Assembly (NCBI GenBank): GCA_037013685.1
Contig: CM072893.1
Coordinates: forward strand, 19,115,736 to 19,179,735
Direction: 5' to 3'
From: Acridotheres tristis
Taxonomy: Eukaryota > Chordata > Aves > Passeriformes > Sturnidae
Length of the DNA stretch: 64,000 nt
The notes beneath the pieces are model-generated. The model made no database searches. It saw only the letters and a list, made by a program, of their open reading frames with translations, and was not told where the DNA came from. Positions 47,088-61,200 of this stretch are shown one piece after another. Positions within the stretch are counted from its first letter, which is position 1. The number at the start of each line of letters is the position of its first letter. The translations under genes were made by a program, and so were the position numbers.

Positions 47088-50000
47088 TCTTGCCATGGGA
47101 TGGCTGCAGAACAGTTCTCTCAAGTGTAGTTTCAAAAACTAGAATTATACCACATTTTGGCTTCTATATTATCAAATATTTCTAGATATGCTTTATGAAT
47201 CCTGATCCCAATGGAGTGAAGTGAATGATTTTGGTGGGAACCTCATGGAGGCTTGACATTCCACAAAAATATCAAAAAAAAGGATGAGTATTTCCGAATA
47301 ATCCACTATTAAAAATAAATAATTGCGTAGATTATTTTTAACCTAATCTTTGGAAAATTTTGCCAGTGATCTCTTTAATGAAGATTTTTTCGTAAGACCA
47401 ATAGTCAAAATATTGATAAATGTAGCTGACAGCAATGAAGTTGATGTTATGATTAATTCCCTTGAAATTTAAAAATGCGTTACAAAGAGGAAACTAATGT
47501 TTCAAACTAATGTTACAAAGTGAAAACTATGTATTTAACGAATATTTATTGAAGTTACTCCGTTACTTGTTTAAAAGTCCAAAAAGCTCATTCGACATTT
47601 TAAAAACCTCTTCTGAAGACCTGAAGAGGGAAAAGCAGCATCCAGATGATGACACAGAGTTGAAATTCAATGCTTGCACTCTGCAGTCAGTTTCTGGGAA
47701 GTCCTGACACCCTGAGCTTCTCTTTGTGTCCCCTTTGGAGAGCTGGAGCAGCACAGCTCCCACTGAGAGTCCCTGTGTGCATCCTTGGGCAGAGCATGGT
47801 CCTGCTGGGTGTCCCTGGCTTGGCTGGGACAGGTTTGTAACCCAGAGGCAGGTGATCTCAGGGAAGGACATATCAGAGTCTGTCCCAGCAAGGCATGGAG
47901 ACATGCACCCTTTGCCCGAGCTGTGCCCTGACTGCACTGCAGGTGTTGCAAACGCCAGCTGTGGAAGTCCAGCAGCACTGGAGCTGCCACAAGCCTCGCT
48001 GTGCAGCCATGTGTGTCACCTCTCACTATCACACCATGCTTCTGTAACACACAAAGTCAGCCTGAAGGGCTCTGAGCACAGCCAGCGTGCCTTGTTTGTC
48101 CCTGGAAACTCGTTGAAATGCCAGCACGCAGCAAACTGTGAGGGCTTTGGAGAATTTGTGGTGAATATTGCAGATCTCAGAAAGGTTTGTACGTGCATGT
48201 GTTCCCCAGATCTTCTCACACCACCTCTGTCTCATGAGCCTACTCCTGAGGTATTTGATATCCTTATTCTATCTTCATGTACTACTCTTGGCATGTAGTT
48301 TTACTTAAAATTGCTCTCTTCTTTACATTTCCCTGGTACTTAGTACCATACTTGTTAGCCTGCACAGAAAGAATAACTTTCAATGCCATTTAAAATACTA
48401 ATTTTCTCAGTTTGCTCTATTTCTTGTGGCTGAAGGGCTTCGAGTTAATAAATTTGGATTTTTCAAGGATTAATACATATGATAATAATATGGGACATAT
48501 AGGAAAACAAAAGCCTGTTGAGGAGGAAATGGGATTTGGTGAGAAGTGATATTTTCAATGAAATCAAGAAAAGTTTCTTAACCACTGAATAGGCGTTAGA
48601 TTATTATGTTCTGGTAATGATTATCAGAAAACTCATAATTAGAAAGAAATCTTAATTTGAATACTAAATGTCCTACCATTTCTCCTCAAACAAACATTAC
48701 CTAAGTCCATCTAAGTTAACTGGAATACCTGAAATAGTAAAGTAAAAAAAATGCATCTTTACTCTTAGAATTTTGAACATTTTGGAGTATAATATACTGA
48801 GACAGCTTCAAGCTAGCATTGGTGTTTATCCCCTGTGGGTGAGGTTGGAGTGTAGTTCACTGTATTAGCATAAGTGTTTTGTGTGTTTGAGTATAAATAG
48901 TTTCAGCTATACAGAGAGATTTGGTATTTGAATTTCTCTTTACTCTTGTAAACTGAGATATATGTTTATTATTGGGAAACAGAGTCACTTGCCAGAACTG
49001 GGCAATTTTTGTAGTCATTATACAAACTCTTAGGTGCCCTTTCAAAGCCAGGTCCTATCAATCTAGGACAGCACTGCCTCAGAAAGTGACAAATCTCTCT
49101 GCTTTGCAGGCTTCATGGTTCTGCCTGCTCCTTTGCATTTTGATTTTGAGAAGGAAGTAAAAGCCAATTTAATTTTAATTTGAATCAGCTACAGCTTGTT
49201 GAAGTCAGTGGAGGCAGCAAAGTGAGAATACAAGGAAGGATGGGGAGGGTGAGGGGAGCCCCTTGGCAGTGTTGTGCCCTTTGACCAGCTGAAGGTGACT
49301 GTGAAGCTGAGCCACAAGGAACATTATGCACAGAGGCATTCCAGGCAGCTGGCAGACCTGCTTCTGGTGGTGTTTCTAGTAAAGCTTAACTCTCTGCATT
49401 TTAATTATTCATAATTCTGCCAGCATGTCCACGTGTTAAGGATAATATCTTGGAGTGCAGTCATAAGTCAGCCCACATTCTTTATGGGTTTTCTTTTTTC
49501 TTAAGTTACCCTGCCACCTGTAATAGTGAATATATTTAAATCAATATGATAGTTTTGTAAAAGGGGCACAAATTCATCTTAGTATTTCTTCTTCATTTGC
49601 AGTGTCTCGTTTTTAGTGTGTTCCTGAAACTAAATTTAAAAAGCCAGTTTCTTCTTTTATTTGCAGGCATTCTTCTGCTAAGCTCTTTCACTGTGACATG
49701 TCTTACATTTTTTGCAGAGCTTCTTCATCCTTTCCAGGCTCTGAAACAATTTTGAGGAAGTGTGAGTTTCTGCTATTACCAGATGTCTCCTTTTTAAAAT
49801 ACCTGTTATTACACTTAAAAAAAAAATTATAACTGATGCTTCTTTGGGTTAAAAGTTCACTGAATTATGTTTATAACTTTAATATTCATAGAGCCAGTCG
49901 AGAAATATTTGAATGTAAAGGGTTCCATGATGTCTTCCTGTAGCATTTCCAAAGAGATCTTGACTGGGCAATACCATAGGTTTCTTCAATAAAGACTTCT

Positions 50001-50549
50001 TTGGGAGTTTTGGCCCCAAAAAAACAAACCAAATCCATAATTAGTGGCTCTTGTGTTTGCCACTTGCTGCACTAACTTTTTTGCATCTGCCTACCAGCTA
50101 GATGAAAAGGTCTCCAAGGAGTGGTAATAATTGAAAGAAGCATTTGATCCATATTCCATGTCTTCAGTGGGAAGCATCTCATGAGCTTTGTCCTAAATGT
50201 CCATTTCCTCTCTAGGCCTTGCAGAAGAACTGTTAAGGGAGAAAGCTGTGAAAAGCAGAATGAAAAACTACTACAGAAAAGCTTTCTTGCCAGAAGCTAT
50301 TAAATTAAATAAGAAATTGGAGAGAAATACATTTCTGCACCTTTACTTTTAAACATTTTTTTTTCATATATACATGAGTGACTAGAACATGTTGCAGTTG
50401 GATGCATACTTTAGACCAAATCCATTCTTTCATTGAAGTATTTTAGCTGTCCCAGATGCCTCTAGGGGAAACAAAATAAAAAATTCACAAGTGATGGATA
50501 AGTGAATGGATAAATATTTTTAAAATATATGCTTTTTAGGTCCTTTTTG

Positions 50550-50583
50550 TTTGTGTGTTTGGTTTTTGGTTTTTGGTTTTTGT
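50550..50583. repeat. GGTTTTT short tandem repeat, STAMBPL1 intron 1
   Basis: Four or so GGTTTTTGG-type units in a T/G-only stretch. It is imperfect and unlike the TTAGGG telomere unit. Confidence 0.7.
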
Positions 50584-51468
50584 TCCTGAGTTCCACAAAG
50601 CATGTGAATGCAGAGTCTCTCATTGAAGATTTTATTTCTGATTAGAATCTGGGCTGCAGGGCCAGAAGTCTGACACAGACTCTGCACTGGTCAAGCTTTT
50701 AGCTCTCTCCTTTCACAGCTTCCAGATCTACAGTGCTTCAGTGAAGATGGGTTTCAGGTGGAACAAGCCCTAAAGCAGAATATTTCTTGGAGTAGGCTAA
50801 AGCAAAAATATTTCAGTATCATTGTCCCATGGGGCCTTTCTACAGTTTGTGAATAGGGAATGAATAGGCTCTCCTGCCAAGCTGATCATTTACACCAGAG
50901 CTCCGTGTACTTAATTTAAATGTTTAGAGAACTGTTTTTATTAGCACTGCAACCACAACTAACATTGTTTTCTCAGATGTATAAGCCTTGCTCATTTTTT
51001 TGGTTACAAATTGTTCAAGCAGTTTGAATACCTTAATTAGCAAAAATTCTTGAAATTGAATTGCTCTAATAGTTAAAATTAAGGACTGATCTAATAGACA
51101 GTGCTGCTTTTTGGAAAAAAAATGAGGAAGACACAGACATAAAAATCAATACTTGAGAAATATAGCTATCTAAAAACACATTAGGATTGTTTAACCCAGA
51201 GTCATCTGGCCTCTAGAGACAGGTGTGCTGATAAAACATCTTTGCTGAACCCACTCTATGCTTTTACAAAAGCATAAGCAGGTTTATATTGCAACATATA
51301 AAGAGCCTTCAACATGCAGGGTCTAATCTGTTTTGATTGAGCACAGCAAAGTGAAAAAACACATTAGAAACTTAATTTTCACATTTCCTGTGCAGTTTAA
51401 GTATTTCATTCCTCTCTCAGAGCTAGGTTCTCTGGTTTTGGTTTAGTTTCCTTTTCTTGGTTTTGGGG

Positions 51469-51469
51469 T

Positions 51470-51503
<34 letters not shown>
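51469..51503. repeat. Poly(T)-rich run, STAMBPL1 intron 1
   Basis: A nearly pure T run of about 35 bases broken by CTC. It has no visible attached retrotransposon body. Confidence 0.85.
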
Positions 51504-52237
51504 AATGACCACAATATCTAAATTTTCTTCTTTACTTATTCAAAGCTGTGCAAGGAAGAATTTTTACCAGTTGACTCATCAGAGTGTTGAAATCAGCAAG
51601 CTGTGCAGGTGGAACACATGGTGTTTGAAGCATTTTTCTGCTTTATATTGCTGATACAAATTTGTGTGTAAAGTTTTATTTCTCATTATAGGCTTAGCAG
51701 GAAATAAAGATACCAGGTTCATACTTCTTATAAATACGTGTATCAAAACATATGCTCAAGGAAGCACAGATTCTGTGATTAGTCCTCAAACTTCTGTGTT
51801 TATCACTTAATACCTGAAAGTTTGGAGGGATTTAAGTTGCTATAAAAATTGTAAAAATAATTTATTGTGTTCCAATCTGCTAAAATAACCTTAGTACAGG
51901 TCAACTAGGTAAGCCCTTATGCATTCCCAATTTAAATTCTAGACACCTGCTAAGTTTTAAATTATTATTAAATGTGGAAGTACTGTACCACCTAGGTAAT
52001 AAGTGAGTGCTGGCATGCAAAGTTATGTGACATTTGAATATATTTCTAATCGGAATGACTTATTTTTTCCAGCACATGACCACAATCAACATATCTATAT
52101 TCCATTTTCCCTTGGGCTATTAAACCCTGAGACATCTGGTGGCAAATCTTGAGCTCAGGATTGATACTGCCCTTTTCAGTCAGATGGAGACTTTGGAGGA
52201 AAAGAGCAATCTCCTTAGTTTGCAGGCAGACAACAAC

Positions 52238-55200
52238 ATGGAACAACCATTCACTGTCAGCTCATTGGTATGTATTACCAAGAAATGCTTCAGTGCCTGA
52301 GCAACTTCTCTTTCAGCTAGGAAAAATTTCAAGAGAGCTGTTTAGCAGTGGTGGCTCAGAACTCCATGGGTCTCTTCCTGCATGCTGCCACCTTCCTCCC
52401 ATATTCTGCCTGATGGTTTTGTTGGACTTTATTCTCTTTCTATATTTGTGATTTATGAGGTCTCAACAACCAGGTTTTTAAGAAGTTGAAATAAGCATTT
52501 TGACTAGAAAGAGAAAAAACCTAAAGTAAGAGGGAACAACTTGCAGTAGCCATTTATTTATTTATTTATTTATTTATTTATTAGCTGGAAGGTAATTACC
52601 ATAATAAGCAGCTATGGTTCTTCTTCAGTAATAAGTTTTAATTTCTTAGTCTTTAACTGCCTCATTTAAAACTGGAAATGAAGATTTGAAATGAACTTCT
52701 GACTTACCAGAGGAGCTTATTCCTCTTTGTTTCCTGAACTATTTCTAGTCAAATGCTATACATCATGTAATAGGAGTCTGAGTATTCAGGACATCCATCA
52801 AATTATTTTGGTAACTTAAGAAAGAACCTTGTAGAATTCATATGTGGGGGCTTTTAAAGAGGCACACTTTCTATTGCTTATAGTAATTTCTACAGTAATT
52901 TACTTATTTTTTTTCCCTACAGATATTTTCCTAATTTTATCTTTTTTTGTTGCTGTTTTCAAAGAGGATAAAATCACTTTTCTTTTTGATCACAATTTAC
53001 TTGCAGTTGAGAAATATGTTGGAATGTTTCAACTGTAGCTAGAGGTGGGGAAACCAATGCCTATTTTCAGAAAAAAATAGCTGAAGATTTCCCTTGAGCT
53101 TCTTGACTGAGACCACTTACTGAAAGTGAAACGGAATATTCTCTTTGCTAATCAGACTGTTCTTTTTCAGAGAAAGCTCGTAGCTATTCCTGACCACACA
53201 GACATCTCTGTGAGCCCAGAGGAGAGAGTACGTGCCTTAAGCAAGCTTGGCAGCAATATCACAATCAATGAGGACATCACTCCACGGCGCTACTTCAGAT
53301 CTGGAGTGGAGATGGAGCGAATGGCGTCGGTGTACATGGAGGAGGGAAACCTGGAGAACGCCTTTGTGTTTTATAATAAGTTCATAACGTAAGAAACCGC
53401 TTGTAGCCATTACAGCTCACAATTCTGAGTAAACTGAAATGGAAAGCTGCACTGAGAACCCGTTTAGATAAGGAGAAGCTTGTTCAATGTGTTCTTGCAG
53501 AACAGCTTTGTTCTCTGGAGATATTTTACACTGAGCATGGGCTTTGTTAAAACTTCCTCTCACCTTTTCATATGGTTGTCCTATCCATGTGTGAACTGCC
53601 AGGCACGAATTAACCTAACATATAAAGGTTTGAGTTTACTCTGCCAGGCCATACCATGAGCACTGTTCCCTCAGATTATTCTTTATATGTTAGGATGTTG
53701 ATTAAATATATTTTTTTACTTTAAAATCGATGTTTAAATAAGATTTCTGAGCCTTTAGTAGTTATGTCCTATGAGCATCTGTTGATCTTAAGGATGGTAG
53801 TATTGCACAACACATAAAAAGCATGAGAAAAATGCTTTCTTGCTTCCTTTTTACTTCCATTTTCCCTCAAAAGGATTAAGTATAATTTATTGTTTCTTAC
53901 AGGAATAAATGCAAAATCTACAATGTATGTTCATTATATGATTATTCTCCTCACCACAAAAGAACAAATCTGGCCAGTTTTCATTACAACTCTCAAAATA
54001 GACAGCTGAAAAATATATCACTGGCAGATTTAAACTTTTAACCTAGCTAGCTTTGCTGTAGGATTGATTGGTTTGTTTTATTACTTCTGATTTTTTTTTT
54101 TTTTTTAATGTGCATATTTTAGAATTTCTATAAAGGAGACATCCTTCCTCCCTCCTGATTTTTGTCATACTCTGAAAACTAGACCAAACCTTTCTTAGCC
54201 CACCTGTTTTTTAAATGTATCTATCTCTATAAAATGAGGGGCTGGAGGTGAATATTGTGCAAATTGCTGAAAGAATGATAGCATCTGTACTTTGCAAACT
54301 CTTTGCTGCTGAGTGTTGCCATAATTTATATGTTGGGTAGATTAATAATTTTGCAGTTAGCTGTGCAGCTTGGTCTGGTGAAAATACCTGCTTTAATGAT
54401 AGTCAGTGCTGCATTCTTGTCTTCCACTGAAGAGTCAGCATTTTGGCTAAGAACAGGTAAAGACAGTAGAAATGGGATTTATTAACACTGACTAGAGTGG
54501 AGGGTGTTTTTGAGGGATATTTTTAGATGCTGGCTGCTAGTTAGCCCTTTTTAAAACCTAACCCAGTACTAATGGAAACCAAAATATATTGGATGTGGAA
54601 AATAATCTCCTGTCTTTATTCTGTGTGTCCCATACAGGTCCATACCAAAATATGTTAGTTTAAACATGTGTCTAGAAACCTGGTCCAAGTCATCTGGAAT
54701 TGTGTGTTTAACAGTTATGTGAAACTGATTTTTCTGCCAACATGAAAGCTATTATGGATATTCCTCTGACTACTAAGGCAAACTCATGCATGTTTAATTT
54801 TCTAGGTTGTTTGTAGAAAAGTTGCCCAATCACCGAGACTATCACCAATGTGCAGTACCAGAAAAACAAGATATTATTAAGGTAGGGTTATGGTTTCCTG
54901 GCCTTATGAAATATTTTGCTCAGAACCTTTTCATTTTTCTTAGTACATATAGACCATAGCTTCTTTTCCCCCAGAGCACCCATAGCCCATAGCAGCCATC
55001 ACAACTTCAATTTCTAATACTTTTCTCCACTAGTCATACATGTTTTATTTTGGAAATTTTATTATTAATCTAAAATGTGAATGAGAATGGTCTCTGAGTA
55101 AGTTGGTAGGTTGTTGGGAGAGCTCAACTATTTCTGAAAGTTTGCATATTAAAAATGCACACGTTAAGAGTACTTAGTTTGATTCTGGTCTCAATTATGT

Positions 55201-58200
55201 GAATGGACAATGGTCCAAACTGACTATTACAAACAGAAGGAGAAATGTGTGGCATTACTGATGCCTGTGCAATATCTGCTTACACTGCTAAATAAGTAAA
55301 CTATATTTTTTTCTTTATTTATTACCAAATATGTATTTACTTAGTTTTTACCAGATTTTTTTCTCTCCTCTTCTATACAAAATAGTTTTACTTTTGTTTT
55401 TTTCCCCTCTAGAAAATAAATCCTAAATAAATTTTAGGTATAGCCTTATACTGAATTTAAAACAGCTGGAATTGCCCAGTGAGAATTGCTAGTAGGACCA
55501 TGAGTGTCTCTTGCCCCATGTCCCCATATTTGCTTGCTTTCTCTACTGTTAAACTGAATGTTTTACTCAAAACCAAAACGCTTCATGCCAAAGTTCTGGC
55601 TTTGGTCCACAATGTAGGAGAACATCCCTGCTGAGAGAGGGCATCTAACATTGCTTTCTCCTATGGCACTCAGTAGGTTTGAGCACATGGTCTCTTTTCC
55701 TCCCTTGCTTACAGCATCTGAATTATTTTCTAGTAGCTTTCACATGACTAGAAAGCATTGGGTATTGGTTTTGCTTCATAAGAAATGTTGTTTTTCCAGG
55801 TCTGTGACAGAAAGCTACAGGTATAACTATCTCTTGATAAAAACTTCTTTTTTCCCCATTTGGAAATGAGCATATTCCAACATATTTCTAACTGGGAAGT
55901 ACCAGAGAAAAATACAATTATCCTACCTGAAACTCTCTAAGTTGGCCTTAGCGTTTTTTTACAAATCACACCTACAACCAAAACATTAGTCATCACACAC
56001 GTATTAAACAAGACAGAGATAACAGACTCATAGTAAAAGGACTAATCTTTGCCTGAGATAACAAGTAGCCATGTCACACCTTTCACTAATTTAAATCAAT
56101 ATATCTTTATTGAAACCAATGTACTATAAAAGTTTCATAAACTGATGATTTATTGTGTATTTCCTCTTTTGCTTTTATTTTCCTGTGAGAAGAGCAGGTT
56201 GTTTTTCTGTTTTGTATTTTTTAAAAATATGTGTTACAGCTGAATTTGTTTTCCAAGTGGCTCTTTTTAAAAGTGAAAAGTAAACTTACCTATCTTTTTC
56301 CTCCATCTCACCTCAAAGAAATTGAAGGAGGTTGCATTTCCACGGACAGATGAACTGAAAAGAGATCTTTTAAAAAAATACAACTTAGAATATCAAGAAT
56401 ACATGCAACACAAAGTAAGTTTTATATGATTATTAAATGTTGACATAAATATTTTTCTGTCATATAAAACTTAAAAATTAGGCTGTAAAATGCCAGTTTA
56501 CAAGAACCTAATAATTTCCTGAGCTGCTTAGGAATGACTTTTCATTTCTTCTTTAGAATGAGCTGGCCATTTAAAAATAAGTAATGCAAATGTGTGCTAG
56601 GAAATACATGTGCCGCCATATTTACTTAATAACTCTACAAAGATCCAAATAGGTTTTTGGTATGCTCTGATTCTCTGTTATAAAGAAAATGAAAATTATT
56701 CTTATGTCATTAAGTGTAAAAAATTCCTTGGCTCCAAATGTGCTCCAGTTTGAATTGAGATTGAAGTCATTGAAAACAAGATCTATGGCTTAAAAACTTG
56801 TCTTGGAAAAATCGTCTGAGAAATATTTTTGTTCCCTCTATCAATGCTATGTTTTCCATCCTACCTTTGGGGATACAGTTGTATTTTCCAGTTCAGTAAA
56901 CAGGTTCCAAAAGAGCTCATTTTTAATGACAGGATTGTATGGTTTTATTGAACTGTTAAATTGCTCCTTTCCTACCATTTTTTGGTAGCATTTTTGGTGT
57001 TCTGAGAATGTCACTATGTTGTGTATGTTTCAGAACAAATGTAAAACTGAATTTCTGAAGAAATTAGAGCACCAAAAGCTAATAGAGGCAGAGAAGAAAC
57101 GAATCGCACATATGCGGCAGCAGCAGCTTGAATCGGAACAGTTTCAATTCTTTGAGGATCAGCTCAAGAAGCAAGAACTAGCTCGAGATCAGAGAATCAA
57201 AGAGAGTGTGGTTATGTCTGAACAGATAGATGGAAGTATGCTGTCTTGTATTTCTGTGCCAGAGAACAGTTCCTTATCTGCAGTGCTGCTGGAGAAAAAA
57301 GAGAGGAGCAGCACTTCTGGCTGTGCTGGACTTTCACCGCCAGTAGAACGAGTCTTAAAGCCAGCAGCTACTCTAAGTGCTGTTCAGAGTAAGTGCAGAC
57401 TTTTCTGGTTTCCCCTATTTTATTTTATCTCCCTCCATATGTCTTTATTTGCTGTGAGGATGTCCATACTAAAATAACCATGAAAATGTTTGTGCAAACA
57501 CAGCAGCTCCTTATAGTTTCTTCATTTTAAGAGGGACAGTTGCACAGTTTTGCATTTTCCAGTTGAGTACCAATGGATGGATATAGAGATTGAGATTTAC
57601 AGTTCTTGTGAAATGAAATCTGAATCTTGCCATGGACCTCAAGGGAACAGAAACAGAGCCTGCAGTGGTTTTCCCTGGAAAGCCCTGGCCTAGGAGATGG
57701 TCCCAGCTCACTGTCCCCTCAGGGACAGGCTAATGAGCATGTCTTGTGGGCTGGTGACTTCAATTTAGATGAAGTGCTTGTGCTGTTGATTTATTCTCAT
57801 TAGAAGTCTATGATGTGATAAGTATAATTTTCCACTTGTAGTAATATAGTATAAGATACTTGCATATTACCTTATTTCAGGAATCTTCCTTGTGTTAGCT
57901 GTGATAGCTGTAAATACCTTTTTATCTCTCTCTCTCTCTTTTTTTTTTTTTTTTTTTAATGTATTCTTGGTTAGCTCAACTGGCCGAAGCACTCAGAGGT
58001 GTCATTTTGCCCAGGGATCTCTGTCACAAATTTCTGCTGCTGGCAGAGGCAAATACAGTAAGAGGAATAGAGACATGTGGAATTCTCTGTGGAAAACTGG
58101 TACAGTTTAACCCTCACATTTGTATGGGGAACACATACTTGATAGTGCTGTATTAGCCTGTGATGTATTGATTTCAGAGCAAAAGCAAATATAAATGGTT

Positions 58201-61200
58201 AGCCTTCCATGTAATGAACTCCATATTATAACCTGAGTGGGCACTTCAGCACTGTGGTCTTGCTTTATTGGGGAAACGTCTGCTCTAAGTACACTGCTAT
58301 TGTTATAAAGCCTAGCAGGTTTTTCAGCATGCTGGACAATACAGGCTTTTTCCAGTACTTTCTCTGGCATTCATCTAAAGTAAGTGAGGTTTAGTTATAG
58401 GACAATGAAATAAAAAGACTGCCAGAATCCACTGGAGTCATCAAATTAATAATGGCCCAACAAAACAGAAATCCTCCCATCAAGCTGTAGAACATCTGAT
58501 TTTCAGACTGTATTTTTTTCCTTTGACCTACATAACACTTAATGTCCTTTGAGAGCAGGGAAAGATGTCGTAGCTGATGCTGACAGAAAGAATTTAAAAG
58601 ATGATCCCAAGTGTATTTGAATTGCATGAAGAGAAAGAATAACAAAAATAATCTTGTTCCAAGTTTCACAGAAAATCATGATAGTTTTCTCAAAGCTCTT
58701 TTATGTGTTTTTAATTACTTTAAAGGACAATCTTTTCACACTGATCTCTGAGAACATTTCAGTGCAACAATCTTGTGTTTGACTAATATTACTGTGTATG
58801 TTTTCATGATAAAATGCTAATGCATATTTTAAGGTACAGTATGTTGGTAGGGCCGCACTAGAGTCGGTTGAGCTGGAATCAATGGAGCTGTACTGTTTTG
58901 TTTTAGCTGACAGGCTGACATCTTTCAGGTTTTGATTTGGTATTTATTCCTTAGTTAATCTGTTCCACCCTAAGTCAATGTTTGTTTTGCAGACTCATAA
59001 TGAATTTACTATTACACATGTAATAGTGCCAAAGCAAACTGCGGGACCAGACTACTGTGACATGGAGAATGTGGAAGAATTATTCGGTATTCAGGATCAG
59101 TATGATCTCCTCACTTTGGGTTGGATCCATGTATGTATGAATCACAGATCCTGGTTTTCCTGTATTGGCTCTACATACTATGTGGGGGGAAAAAAATAAA
59201 CAAAAAGAAACAACTGGAGTAATACAAATTTGCTTACTTAACTCAAGTTGTAGTGATGTAAATAAGCACTCACATCCTCCACAGAGAGCTCCTTAATGTG
59301 ATTGAGGCATCCTGTTGACACAATGGGCCTGCTTTTGCTGGTGCAAATTTTTTTAATGTTGATTTAGGGGTATTATATTACTTTCTAATGCCATATTCAG
59401 AAGTCAGGGAGGGGAGTGCTGTGTTTTTAAACTTTATATTAATTTTTCTCTTAGGGATTTTGGACAATTAAGTAATTTCCATTTGTCTTGTGCTTCTTCA
59501 TTCTACCTTTTGCCTCCCTATGATCAGAAAATTGCGTGTATATCTGATTGTGAGCATGCCTCCATAAATCTCATCCTGAAAAGCCTTCTTTTCTCCAGGC
59601 TGAACAATATAATGCAATATAGAATCTGGGCTAAGAAGAACTTTAGAAACCAGCCCAGGGAAGTACTGATGCTTTCACTTGTAAAAAATTATTTTCCTTC
59701 TTGAATGTATGTTGACCTTGATCTGCACGAAATATTTCACGATGCTGAGTTTTCCCTTTCTTTTTTTTGTAGACACATCCAACACAAACTGCATTCTTAT
59801 CCAGTGTTGATCTTCATACTCATTGTTCTTATCAGCTAATGTTGCCTGAGGCCATTGCAATTGTTTGTTCACCAAAGCATAATGAGTAAGTTGTGATTTT
59901 TTTAAGTAATATTTCGGTATTTTTCCCTGCTTCTTGTCATAAAATTTGATCAAATGCAAAGGGTACACATCAACTCAGATGAAGGGCATGAATATTGTGA
60001 CCATGGTGACTTTGTTTTCTGAAAGTTGCCTAGACTTGCATTTCAGTCAGCCTCTATGTACAGTATTGTTTCTGACTTCTCTCTCCTCCTCCCTTCACAG
60101 ACCCAGGTTTTAAATTTTACTATTTTTAGATATTCAGCTCAACAAAGTAATAATTACAGGAGTTATTCTTCTGGAGTACTCATTGCCAATGCCCTACCAC
60201 AAATCTATCTTCATTCTGTCTGCTTAAGGATGTGGTGGGAGGTTAGGATTATTTCTCTAGAATGATATGAAAATTGCAATTTGCAAAGCAGAAGGGTAAA
60301 CATCACATTTTTTAAAATAAGGATCTATTTTTGTATTTCATAAATTACAAACTATGTGTCTGGAAAAAACAGAATAGTGCAAATATTAATGTGAAGGTTT
60401 GTAATGGAACAGGTTACCCAGAGATGTCATGAAGTCTACTTTCTTGGAGATATGCAAAACGTGACTGGACATGGTCCTGGTAACGTGCTCAAGGTAGTTC
60501 TGCCAGAACAGGGGCACTGGACTAGACAATCTTCAGAAGCTCCTTCCAACTTCAAGGAATTTGTGATTCTCCTTTGGTGTGCCTGGCATCTCAGGGTGCT
60601 AGGGCTAGCTCCGTTGTTTGGAGTGTGCATTTCTTCAGCCTTTCCTTCTGGCCTTCTGCCTCAGTAGATGTGAATCCTGCCCTGGTTGCTTGACTTCCTA
60701 AATGGGCCCTTCAGGTGGCAGAGCTGTAAACACAGACTGAGAGGCAGGGGCACAAGCACTGGGCTTTCTAACCCTGAGCATGCCTGCTTGCCTTTCCAAA
60801 TTCCTGCTCTTACAAACCTCTCTCATCGTTGATGCTGATACACTGTAACCAAGTCTAACCTGTAACATTTATGTTGTCAGGTGCTGCCCTGTAGTTAATA
60901 GGTATCTTCTTTACAGAAGGATGGCTTTGTAACATTTTATTCAATACTAAAGAGTTGCAGCAGTGCATTTTCTAATGTTTTGTGTTACATGATTACCTAC
61001 AAGAGCGGGGAGGATGTACTCCCAGTAGTCATTCACACAGTTGGTTTAAAGGCTGTTCTCTTTTCGGTTGCCCTGGGTGAAATGCAATCCAGAGCACCTA
61101 AGTTTCTGGTTTGCATCTGTTCCTGTGTCAACCAGCCTTACCCCTCAGTGCCCTAACCTGCCTAACAGGAACAGCACCAGTACCGTGATCCTTTTTCTCC

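Larger units (their letters stand above)
40026..52237 (+). other. STAMBPL1: STAMBPL1 intron 1 (plus the 5' UTR part of the ATG exon)
   Basis: About 12.2 kb with one recognisable insert, the solo LTR at 45,632-47,087, and simple repeats. The segment 47,690-48,060 is more G+C-rich than its surroundings and contains a 190-codon open frame with no family resemblance. The exon holding the ATG probably begins at 52,180 (acceptor CCCTTTTCAG) or 52,226 (acceptor TAGTTTGCAG). Confidence 0.65.

Noticed and set aside
47726..48298. 190-codon + strand open frame in STAMBPL1 intron 1
   Set aside because: A G+C-richer patch, with a similar open frame on the other strand; no recognisable domain or splice context.
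50550..50583. TTTTTGG repeats considered as interstitial telomere sequence
   Set aside because: The unit is not TTAGGG, and there are only a few imperfect copies.
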